In this document: one piece after another, positions 56,968 to 64,000 of the stretch
Position numbering within the stretch: position 1 is the stretch's first letter
Layout: every line of letters starts with the position of its first letter
NCBI RefSeq assembly: GCF_014646055.1
Contig: NZ_BMMS01000035.1
Location: 1 to 64,000 of the forward strand
Source of the DNA: Wenjunlia tyrosinilytica
GTDB taxonomy: Bacteria > Actinomycetota > Actinomycetes > Streptomycetales > Streptomycetaceae
Direction of reading: 5' to 3'
DNA length: 64,000 nt
The notes under the pieces: model-generated
What the model was told of the DNA's origin: nothing
Seen by the model: the letters and a program-made list of their open reading frames with translations, nothing else
The model's database searches: none
Translations under genes and position numbers: made by a program

Positions 56968-57561
56968 ATGTACCAGGTTCCCACGGCGTACGCGTCGACT
57001 GCTGACGTCCTTTTCGAGTCCCGCGGTGCCGACCCCGCTCCCCGGCTGGTGCACAGCCCGCGGCCGAGGAGGAGGCCGCCGCGCGAGGTGAACGGCCTGA
57101 GCACGCGCGAGCTGCCGCTCTGGCAGGTGGATGTGCCCATGCACAACGCACTGGACATCGGACGATCCGGCTCGCATGTCTTCGTCGGACCGGCCGCCGA
57201 CTCCTACGAGGCCATAGCGGCCGCCCGCGCCGCCGTCGTGGGCAGCGGTGCGGGCAGCGGACCGGACAGCGCCGCGGACCGGTCGGAAGAGGGCTGGAGT
57301 TCGGCCGGCCTCAGGCTGGACTGGACCCTGGACTGGCGCAACGCCCGCGCCGACGTGTGGGCCGATTCCTTCGAGCGCACGCGCAGAGAACTGCACTGCA
57401 CCGATGCCGGCTCTGATCGCGGATTCGACCACGGAGCTGAGCTCCGCGGGACGGAACCTCGCAGGTTTTCCCGGACGGGCAGTGACTCACCGGAGGTGCG
57501 ACCGGTAGCTTACGTCAACTGGCGAGCGCAGCCGATGAGCCCACATCCGGAAGGCCTGTAG
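56968..57561 (+). CDS. Unknown protein, Arg/Pro-rich
   Basis: 197 aa, not recognised. No signal peptide or membrane helix. The centre (STRELPLWQVDVPMHNALDI, SHVFVGPAADSYEAIAAARA) looks folded; the N-terminal PRPRRRPPREV and the C-terminal third are low-complexity and polar, which lowers confidence. AAAGG 7 nt upstream favours ATG 56968 over 56953. It follows the PTS gene by 42 bp and precedes the next ORF by 5 bp, so may share a transcript. Confidence 0.5.
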   Translation: MYQVPTAYASTADVLFESRGADPAPRLVHSPRPRRRPPREVNGLSTRELPLWQVDVPMHNALDIGRSGSHVFVGPAADSYEAIAAARAAVVGSGAGSGPDSAADRSEEGWSSAGLRLDWTLDWRNARADVWADSFERTRRELHCTDAGSDRGFDHGAELRGTEPRRFSRTGSDSPEVRPVAYVNWRAQPMSPHPEGL

Positions 57562-57566
57562 AGAAC

Positions 57567-58517
57567 ATGCCCCTCTTCTCGCGTCACCGAGGCATCCGCC
57601 CCCGCCTGGCTCCCGAGCTCGACGACACCGCCCTCGGACGTGTCCTGGGGCAAGTGGAACCCCTGTGGAGCCTTGGGCAGCTGGAGACCGTGGTCGACCT
57701 GCTCGACGACGTGGTCCGGGACACCGGCCAGAACTGGGACCGCAAGGGCCACCGTCTGAAGGTGCTCGCCGAGTCCGTCGGGCGGATAGTGCCGGGGTAC
57801 TGGAGGCGGCACCACCCCGGTGCCCAGGCGGCGCTCCTTCTCCACGCCTGGTCGGACGTCGTCCACGCACGGTCGCAGGGCTCGCCCTGCGACCTGAGCG
57901 AGACCCGGAAAACCTGCCTGCGCGCGGCCGAGCTCGTTCCCGATGACCCCAATCCCTGGACGGTACTGCTCGCCGCGCTGCGGCTGGAGCGGCGCCCCAA
58001 CCAGGAAATGGCGGAGGTCTGGCGAGAGATCAAGGCTCGGGACACCTGGAACCGGGAGGCGCACCTCCAGGCTCTCGGCTACCTGTCGCCGCAGGAGTGC
58101 GGATCCACCGGCTTGATGATGGACCTGGTCGACGGAGTCCGCGCCGAGATGCCCGCCGACGCCCCCACCGCCGGGCTGGAGGTGACGGCGATCGTCCGCG
58201 GCTACCAGCGCACGCTCACCTCGGGCGGCCTGGCCGCGGTCACCATCAGCGAACACTGGTCCCGGCCGGACGCGGCCCAGGCACTGGGCGTGGCGGCGAC
58301 GCACTGGACGACTCCCGGCTTCCTCACCCACGCGGCGGCCGTGGCCGACCTCAATGTGCTGGCGTACGCACTGGTCAAGGCCGCCAGGACGGAAGAGGCC
58401 GGCCGGGCACTGCACGCCACACAAGGCATTGCCACGCCCTGGCCTTGGAACGCGGACGGGGACCCACTGGAACAGTTCACGTACTGGCGCAGCGGCCTTC
58501 ACCCCGACCGCCGTTGA
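57567..58517 (+). CDS. Conserved hypothetical, alpha-helical repeat protein
   Basis: 316 aa, soluble, mostly helical. Helix pairs resemble TPR/DUF4034-like proteins of actinomycetes (LGQLETVVDLLDDVVRDTG, PNPWTVLLAALRLERRPNQE, MAEVWREIKARDTWNREAHL). The ending GIATPWPWNADGDPLEQFTYW is a typical family end. No catalytic motif seen. Starts 5 bp after the preceding gene without a strong SD, so is probably coupled to it. Confidence 0.75.
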   Translation: MPLFSRHRGIRPRLAPELDDTALGRVLGQVEPLWSLGQLETVVDLLDDVVRDTGQNWDRKGHRLKVLAESVGRIVPGYWRRHHPGAQAALLLHAWSDVVHARSQGSPCDLSETRKTCLRAAELVPDDPNPWTVLLAALRLERRPNQEMAEVWREIKARDTWNREAHLQALGYLSPQECGSTGLMMDLVDGVRAEMPADAPTAGLEVTAIVRGYQRTLTSGGLAAVTISEHWSRPDAAQALGVAATHWTTPGFLTHAAAVADLNVLAYALVKAARTEEAGRALHATQGIATPWPWNADGDPLEQFTYWRSGLHPDRR

Positions 58518-58784
58518 CCCACTCCGGGCTCCAGCGGCTCCAGTGGCTCCGCTGACCGGCTGACCGGCTCGCCCCGCTACCCCAGAGGCACGGCGGCCCG
58601 ACGCGGAAGCAATGAACTGCGGACGGAACTGATCCCGGGCGCCCGGGGCCCCGGAAACCACCGCGCTTCTTAGCGGGATGTTAGATCTCGCCGCGTCGCG
58701 TTGCCGCCGCAATGGCACGAGGGCACGCTCCTGCACATCTTCAGCACCCGGCACGCCAGTGCCCCGTCCGATCAGGAGCCGCTG

Positions 58785-60182
58785 ATGCCGTCCACCGCTG
58801 TCCCCGTTCCGCCGGGACCCCGGAATCGTCCCGCACCCCAGGGCCCTCCCGCGCCGCAGAGCCGCCGCCTCGCCCTTGTCGGCGGCTCCCTGGGCAACCT
58901 CGTCGAGTGGTACGACTGGTTCGTCTACGCCAGCTTCGCGATCTACTTCGCGGACTCGTTCTTCCCCGACAGCGACCCCACCACCCGGCTGATGAACACC
59001 GCGGGCATCTTCGCGGTCGGCTTCCTGATGCGCCCGGTCGGCGGCTGGGTGCTCGGCCGGGCCGCGGACCGGCACGGCCGCAAGAGCGCGCTGACCCTCA
59101 CCGTCACCATGATGTCGGTGGCCGCCCTGCTGATCGCGACCGCGCCGACGTACGAGCAGGCCGGATACTTCGGCGCTCTCATCCTGCTGCTGGGCCGCTT
59201 GCTCCAGGGACTGAGCATCGGCGGTGAGTACGCGGCCAGCGCCACCTATCTGACGGAGGCGTCCGCGCGCGGCCGACGCGGTCTCGGCTCGTCCTTCCAG
59301 TACGTGTCCATGACGCTCGGCCAACTGCTCGGGCTGGGCATTCTCATCACCCTGCAGCACACCCTGAGCGAAGCCCAGCTGCACTCCTGGGGCTGGCGGA
59401 TCCCGTTCGTGGTCGGGTCGGTCTTCGCCCTCGTGGTCTTCTGGCTGCGCCGCCGCCTCCAGGAGACCGACGCCTTCGCGGAGGAGTCCGCCGGGGAGAC
59501 GGGCGCGCAAGAGCGCGGCTCGCTCGGCGCACTGTGGCAGTACCGGCGGCAGGCGGGCCTGGTGATGGCGCTGACCCTCGGTGGCACGGTCGCGTACTAC
59601 ACCTACACGACGTATCTGACCAAGTACCTCATCGGCAGCGCGGGCATGGCCAAGAACACCGCCACGCTGGTCAGCTTCACCGCGCTGTCGGTCTTCACCC
59701 TGCTGCAGCCGCTCGCCGGGGCGCTGTCGGACCGGATCGGACGGCGTCCGCTCCTGATCGCCTTCGCCGTGGGATGCACCGTCGGCACCTATCCGATCAT
59801 GACCGCCCTCGGTTCCGCGTCGTCGTACTGGTCCGCGCTCGGCCTCTCGCTGATCGCCCTGGTCCTCGTCACCGGCTACACCTCGATCAACGCGGCAGTG
59901 AAGGCGGAGCTGTTCCCCACCCATGTGCGCGCGCTCGGCGTGGCGCTGCCCTATGCGCTGGCGAACGCCCTGTTCGGCGGCACGGCGGAGTATGTCGCGC
60001 TGTGGTTCAAGGACGCCGGCCATGAGTCGTTGTTCTTCTGGTACGTGTCCGGGTGCGCGCTGGTCTCCCTGGTCACCTATGTCCTGATGCCGGACACCCG
60101 CGACGCCGCCCTCAGCCGCGCAGAGGAGGACGAGTCCGCGTCCGCGCCGGCTCCGGTACCACAGGAGGTCACGGCCGGCTGA
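58785..60182 (+). CDS. kgtP: KgtP-like alpha-ketoglutarate/dicarboxylate MFS permease
   Basis: 465 aa, 12 membrane segments, metabolite:H+ symporter (MHS) family. GNLVEWYDWFVYASFAIYFA, GFLMRPVGGWVLGRAADRHG, LGRLLQGLSIGGEYAASATY and SSFQYVSMTLGQLLGLGI track E. coli KgtP block by block. The 37-residue N-terminus is Pro-rich. AGGAG 7 nt upstream fixes ATG 58785. The response regulator starts 43 bp downstream, so the transporter and two-component system are one operon. Confidence 0.88.
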   Translation: MPSTAVPVPPGPRNRPAPQGPPAPQSRRLALVGGSLGNLVEWYDWFVYASFAIYFADSFFPDSDPTTRLMNTAGIFAVGFLMRPVGGWVLGRAADRHGRKSALTLTVTMMSVAALLIATAPTYEQAGYFGALILLLGRLLQGLSIGGEYAASATYLTEASARGRRGLGSSFQYVSMTLGQLLGLGILITLQHTLSEAQLHSWGWRIPFVVGSVFALVVFWLRRRLQETDAFAEESAGETGAQERGSLGALWQYRRQAGLVMALTLGGTVAYYTYTTYLTKYLIGSAGMAKNTATLVSFTALSVFTLLQPLAGALSDRIGRRPLLIAFAVGCTVGTYPIMTALGSASSYWSALGLSLIALVLVTGYTSINAAVKAELFPTHVRALGVALPYALANALFGGTAEYVALWFKDAGHESLFFWYVSGCALVSLVTYVLMPDTRDAALSRAEEDESASAPAPVPQEVTAG

Positions 60183-60225
60183 CCATCGGCGCCGGGTCCG
60201 CCATCATGTGACGGGAGGAGGCCCC

Positions 60226-60891
60226 ATGCACGCGCTTCTCGTCGAGGACGACGACCGGCTGGCCCACGCGCTCGGCACCGCGCTCGCCCTGCGGGGGCAC
60301 ACCGTGCGCAGGGTGAGCCGGGCAGTGGAGGCACTCAGGCTCACGCGGGAGGCCGAGTTCGTACTGCTCGACCTCGGTCTTCCGGACCTGGACGGCCTCG
60401 AGCTGCTGCGGCGGCTGAGGACCGTCTGCGCCGTGCCGCTCATCGTGGTGACCGCCCGGTGCGAGGAGCGGGACATCGTGCAGGGGCTGCGGGCGGGCGC
60501 CGACGACTACGTCGTCAAACCCTTCCGGATGTCCGAGCTGATGGCCCGGATCGACGCCGTGCGGCGCCGGACCGGGGGGAACGCAGACCCCCGCCCCACC
60601 GCGGGACCGGTACGCGTTACCGACGTCGAGATCGATCCGGCCCGCCGCACGGTGACGGTCGGCGGTAGCGAGGTGCGTCTGACCCGGCGTGAGTTCGATG
60701 TGCTCGCGTTCCTCGCCGCCCGGCCGGGTGAGGTGCACTCCAGGGAGGAGATCCTGGACCGTATCTGGGGGGACGCGTTCCTCGGCACCTCGCGCTCGCT
60801 CGATGTGCATGTGGCCGGGATCCGGGCCAAGACGGGCCGGCCGGACCTGGTGCGCACGGTTCACGGCTTCGGCTACCGGCTCGGTGCGTGA
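60226..60891 (+). CDS. OmpR-family response regulator (TctD-like)
   Basis: 221 aa. Receiver domain with acidic pair VEDDDR, phospho-acceptor Asp in LLDLGLPDLDG, Thr in VVTAR and Lys in DDYVVKPF; C-terminal winged helix (REFDVLAFLAARPGEVHSRE, SLDVHVAGIRAK, VHGFGYRLG). GGGAGGAG 5 nt before ATG 60226. The stop overlaps the kinase start. In an operon with a KgtP-like permease; probably controls dicarboxylate uptake. Confidence 0.93.
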   Translation: MHALLVEDDDRLAHALGTALALRGHTVRRVSRAVEALRLTREAEFVLLDLGLPDLDGLELLRRLRTVCAVPLIVVTARCEERDIVQGLRAGADDYVVKPFRMSELMARIDAVRRRTGGNADPRPTAGPVRVTDVEIDPARRTVTVGGSEVRLTRREFDVLAFLAARPGEVHSREEILDRIWGDAFLGTSRSLDVHVAGIRAKTGRPDLVRTVHGFGYRLGA

Positions 60892-62264
60892 TGGGCCGCA
60901 GGCTGCTGGCCGTGCTGATGGCGCTCATGGGCGTGGCGTCGATCGCCCTGTCCTTGCCGCTGGCCGGCGCCTACGCCCACAGCCGCACCGAGCATCTGCT
61001 GCTCCAGCGGCGCGCCGAGGCGGTCCGCTTCGGGGACATAGCGGACCGCGTGGTCACCGGGGTGGACCTGGCTGAGCTGACCACCGAGATCGATCGCTAC
61101 GCACAGCTCTACGGCTCGGGCGTCCAGATCCTGGACGCCCAGGGGCGGCCGGTCGCCGTCGCGGGGCCGCGCACCGCGCTGTCCGGTCAGGACGCGGAAC
61201 AGGCAAGGGAGCGCGCCCTGACCGGCCGCTCGACGGGGAAGCTGCCGACGATCCGCCCCTGGGGTCCGCGGCAGGTCGTGCTGGCCGAGCCGGTCGGCCA
61301 GGACGAGCAGCTGAAGGGCGCCGTGCTCCTGGCCGTACCCACGGGCGCGGCACGGCACGACATCACGGTGCGCTGGATTCTGATCGGCGTCGGCGCACTG
61401 GCCGCGTTCGCGGCGGCGGCGCTGGTCGCGGTGTGGGTAACCCGATGGCTGCTGCGGCCGGTGCGAGCGCTGGACCGCGCGGTCGTGGGGTTCGGGACCG
61501 GAAGCCTGGAGGACCGGGCCGTGGTGGGCGGTGGCCCTCCCGAGCTGCGCCGTCTCGAGGAGCGCTTCAACGAGATGGCCGAGGCGGTCTCGGTGTCCAT
61601 CCGCCGCCAGCGCGACTTCGTGGCCGATGCCTCCCACCAGTTGCGCAATCCGCTCGCCACTCTCGTCCTGCAGCTGGAGAACGTGGAGCCCCATCTCGTT
61701 CCGGCGGGCCGCGGCGAACTCGCCCGCGCGGTCGACGAGACCGAGCGGCTCGGCGGCCTGCTCGACGGTCTACTGGCCCTGGCCAGGGTGGAGTCCGCGG
61801 TCCAGGAGCTGACCGAGCTGGACGTTTCCCGCGCCGCCCGGGACCGGGCGGCCGTGTGGGGCGCCGTCCTGTGCGCCGCCGGAGTCGAACTGGTCGCGAC
61901 CGTCTCGGGCGGGGTCCGGGCACGGGCGCTGCCGGGCGCGGTGGACCGGGTACTGGACGCGCTCCTGGACAACGCCTCCAAGTTCGTCCCTTCCGGCGGC
62001 CGGGTGGAGATCGTGGTCACCTCGCAGGAGGGGCAGGCCGTCGTACGCGTCAGCGACGACGGCCCGGGAGCGCCCGCCGAGCAGGTGCCCGCGCTGACCC
62101 GGCGCTTCGCCCGCGGTGCCGAGCACCAGAACCTTCCCGGCAGTGGCTTGGGGCTGGCCATCGCCGAGGAGATCGCCCGGGTCAGCGGCGGCCGGCTGGC
62201 CGTGGCCTGCCGTGCGCCGCACGGACTGAGCGTGGAACTGATCCTGCCGGGCATTCCTTCCTGA
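60891..62264 (+). CDS. Sensor histidine kinase (TctE-like)
   Basis: 457 aa. Two membrane helices (about 5-28 and 165-187) flank a 130-residue extracytoplasmic sensor; HAMP follows (TRWLLRPVRALDRAV). H-box FVADASHQLRNPLATL, N-box DALLDNASKFV, G boxes DDGPGAP and GSGLGLAI. Start is ATG 60891 in TGATG, or GTG 60888; either way coupled to the regulator. The extracellular domain could sense free ligand or a ligand-loaded binding protein such as the convergent TAXI protein. Confidence 0.92.
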   Translation: MGRRLLAVLMALMGVASIALSLPLAGAYAHSRTEHLLLQRRAEAVRFGDIADRVVTGVDLAELTTEIDRYAQLYGSGVQILDAQGRPVAVAGPRTALSGQDAEQARERALTGRSTGKLPTIRPWGPRQVVLAEPVGQDEQLKGAVLLAVPTGAARHDITVRWILIGVGALAAFAAAALVAVWVTRWLLRPVRALDRAVVGFGTGSLEDRAVVGGGPPELRRLEERFNEMAEAVSVSIRRQRDFVADASHQLRNPLATLVLQLENVEPHLVPAGRGELARAVDETERLGGLLDGLLALARVESAVQELTELDVSRAARDRAAVWGAVLCAAGVELVATVSGGVRARALPGAVDRVLDALLDNASKFVPSGGRVEIVVTSQEGQAVVRVSDDGPGAPAEQVPALTRRFARGAEHQNLPGSGLGLAIAEEIARVSGGRLAVACRAPHGLSVELILPGIPS

Positions 62265-62371
62265 CGCCGACCGCCGCCCCGTCGTCAGCCGTGAGCCGGT
62301 CTTCGGCGGCGGGCCGGGCCGTCGGCGGTGAATCGGTCGTCATCGGTGGACCGGTCGCCCCCCGCAGTCCC

Positions 62372-63319
62372 TCATCCGTAGACCGATCGGTAGTACTCCA
62401 CGGCCCCCGGGTGCAGGGGAACGCTGCCGGTCGAGATCGCGAACCGGGGTTCCAGGCGCGCCCCGGCGGTCACCGACCGCAGCAGGCCCTGGCTGCGGTC
62501 GAAGAGCACTTCGAGCAGGCGGTGGGCGGCGTCCGCCGGAACGTCCTGCCGGGCGACCAGGTAGTTGCCCGTGCCGACCGTGGCCACCGGCCGCTTCAAC
62601 GCGTAGGTGCCCGCAGGGATGGTGACCTCGGTGTAGGTGGGCCCGTACTCCTCGCGCAGCCGGAGCACATATGCGTCGAGGGGGACGAGGCGCAGGGGCA
62701 GCTCGCCGGCGAGGTCCGCCAGCGCGGGGGTCGGCACTCCTCCCGACCAGAAGACTGCGCGTACCGCGCCGGTCCTCAGCGCCCGCAAGGAAGCGCCGAG
62801 GCTCATGCTCCGCTCGTGGGCGGTGTGCGTCCCGGTGAGCCCCGCCGCTCGCAGGAGACGTCGGGCCAGCACCTGACCGCCCGCCCCGGTGGCGCCGACC
62901 GAGACCGGCTGCCTCGAGAGGTCGCCGATGGCGTGGACCGGTCCCTTCGCGGCGACCACCAGGTGGGTGTAGTTGACATAGACCCTGGCCAGGGCGGTGA
63001 GCCTCAACGGCCGAGTGAACGTGTTCCGTCCCAGCACGGCGTCCTCGGCCACATCCGCTGTGGTCAGCGCCAGCTGGAGACCGCCTTCATGCAGCCGCCG
63101 CAGATTGTCCACGCTGGCCGAGGTGGCGACGGGCTCCAGGGCGAGCCCTCGGGTTTTCGCGGCCGCGGCGAGGGCCTGCCCGAACGCCTTGTACGGGCCG
63201 CCCTGCGGTCCCGTGCCGAGCACAAGGCGTGGCAGGCGGGAAGTGCCCGTGGAGCACCCGGGCACACCGGCGGCTGCCAGCGCCCCGAGCCCGACCCCCA
63301 GCAGGGACCGGCGGCACAT
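62372..63319 (-). CDS. TAXI-family TRAP solute-binding lipoprotein
   Basis: 315 aa. RRSLLGVGLGALAAAGVPGC is a lipoprotein signal with Cys at the cleavage site. The mature part has the TAXI signature (LVLGTGPQGGPYKAFGQALA, LALTTADVAEDAVLG, YGPTYTEVTIPAGTYAL). TAXI proteins deliver carboxylates to TRAP permeases, but no TRAP membrane subunit is encoded here. It converges on the sensor kinase, 107 bp apart. A role as extracytoplasmic co-sensor for the kinase, rather than transport, is possible. AGGGA 9 nt before ATG 63319. Confidence 0.88.
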   Translation of the reverse strand: MCRRSLLGVGLGALAAAGVPGCSTGTSRLPRLVLGTGPQGGPYKAFGQALAAAAKTRGLALEPVATSASVDNLRRLHEGGLQLALTTADVAEDAVLGRNTFTRPLRLTALARVYVNYTHLVVAAKGPVHAIGDLSRQPVSVGATGAGGQVLARRLLRAAGLTGTHTAHERSMSLGASLRALRTGAVRAVFWSGGVPTPALADLAGELPLRLVPLDAYVLRLREEYGPTYTEVTIPAGTYALKRPVATVGTGNYLVARQDVPADAAHRLLEVLFDRSQGLLRSVTAGARLEPRFAISTGSVPLHPGAVEYYRSVYG

Positions 63320-63461
63320 GCCGCCGGTCCCTGCGGACCCGCGTCCCGCGGCCGGGCAGTATCCGGTCCGCCACTGATCTTCCCGCACGGGACCATGATG
63401 ACGTGCTCGCCGTCGGCGCCCGAGGCAGGTCCATGGATCGGTGGCCGGGCTCGGCTCGACG

Positions 63462-64000
63462 TCAGGGCCGCGACGACAGCGAGGCCACGCGGGCACGGAA
63501 GATCCGCCAGCGGCGCTCATTGTCATGGACCAGGCCCGCGGAGTCGCTGAGCAGGTCCGCGGCATGCCCCGTGAGCTCGGCTGCCGAGTACAGCCGCCGG
63601 GGCGCGGTGGCATCGCCGGCCAGGTCCGCGCGCAGTGCCTCCGGAGAGAAATCGATGCGATCGAGGGTCTCGGTGGCCCGCCGCAGAAGCCGGCCGGCGA
63701 GGCCGCTGAGGTGGGCGGCCTGCCAGTCGTTGCTGATGATCCGGTGGCGCTCGCCGAGCAGATCGGCGAACTCGTCCAGGTCCAGCAGGGCGGCCGCGGC
63801 GTCCCACGACGCCTGCATGGCCGAGACCAGCCAGTCGCAGGTGCCGAGCGAGTCGTCGGCCATCACCCGAAGCTCCCGCTTCAACCGCGTGATCTCGACC
63901 GGCTCGCCCTGCCCCTCGGCGAACACCACACCCGAGAGCTGTATGGCTGCGGGCGAGGTGAGGTCGTCGGCGTCCTCGAACGGGCTGAGCGGCGCGGGAT
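63462..64000 (-). CDS. Unknown helical protein (5'-partial at right edge)
   Basis: At least 178 codons remain, open to the right edge; the coding frame continues above 63929 (AIQLSGVVFAEGQGEP), so the GTG there is not the start. Mostly amphipathic helices: WLVSAMQASWDAAAALLDLD, RRATETLDRIDFSPEALRAD. No domain recognised. Lies 142 bp upstream of the TAXI gene on the same strand. Confidence 0.7.
   Translation of the reverse strand, partial: PAPLSPFEDADDLTSPAAIQLSGVVFAEGQGEPVEITRLKRELRVMADDSLGTCDWLVSAMQASWDAAAALLDLDEFADLLGERHRIISNDWQAAHLSGLAGRLLRRATETLDRIDFSPEALRADLAGDATAPRRLYSAAELTGHAADLLSDSAGLVHDNERRWRIFRARVASLSSRP

Overview
The window is high-GC actinobacterial DNA, almost certainly from a Streptomyces or a close relative. 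The evidence is GC-rich third codon positions, GTG starts, large LAL-type LuxR regulators, rare TTA leucine codons confined to specialised-metabolism genes, a DmdR/IdeR-type iron box, a NagE2-like PTS permease and an M4 neutral protease. No rRNA, tRNA, CRISPR array or insertion sequence was seen.

Region 1 (1-32246) is the right-hand part of a modular polyketide cluster. A type I PKS enters from the left edge and ends at 8552. Its penultimate module (malonyl AT, DH, KR, ACP) looks functional. Its terminal module keeps an intact KS and an ACP serine, but the AT, DH and KR have all lost catalytic residues, and there is no thioesterase. A KSIII-like protein with Ser instead of Cys follows directly. 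On the other strand lie an FkbM methyltransferase, a two-gene ABC exporter, an NDP-hexose 2,3-dehydratase with a sugar epimerase/reductase (deoxysugar supply), and a coupled phosphopantetheinyl transferase/metallophosphoesterase pair resembling mycobacterial PptT/PptH, preceded by a 17-codon leader ORF. A type II thioesterase, an acyl-CoA carboxylase beta subunit and its epsilon subunit serve editing and extender supply. Three LAL-family proteins form an operon (two with TTA codons, one without the HTH domain). A 1.5-kb gene-free stretch separates them from a stand-alone C-A-PCP NRPS module that also has a TTA codon.

Region 2 (32247-39048) is primary metabolism. A FadR-type GntR regulator with an operator over its own start heads a tight operon for asparagine permease, asparaginase and aspartate ammonia-lyase (Asn to Asp to fumarate). 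A purine-type NCS2 permease converges on it.

Region 3 (39049-43190) holds a decayed iron-uptake locus: an iron box, a truncated binding lipoprotein, the tail of a transporter ATPase and one intact siderophore-interacting reductase. Next come HypX without hydrogenase genes and a protein built of 17-residue tandem repeats.

Region 4 (43191-53330) is mostly regulatory: a PIG-L deacetylase, a SigJ-like sigma factor, a five-PAS LuxR regulator downstream of an anti-sigma-type ATPase and a 33-residue micro-ORF, a YheO-type regulator with an operator-like array coupled to an aminotransferase, a Lys-rich coiled-coil/winged-helix protein, and a secreted M4 metalloprotease with a strong terminator.

Region 5 (53331-64000) contains remnants of a ribose-type ABC importer (frameshifted ATPase, 5'-truncated binding protein, no permease), a GlcNAc-type PTS EIIC, two unknown proteins, and a KgtP-like dicarboxylate permease in one operon with an OmpR-type response regulator and sensor kinase. 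A TAXI-type solute-binding lipoprotein converges on that operon, and the 3' part of an unknown gene runs off the right edge.
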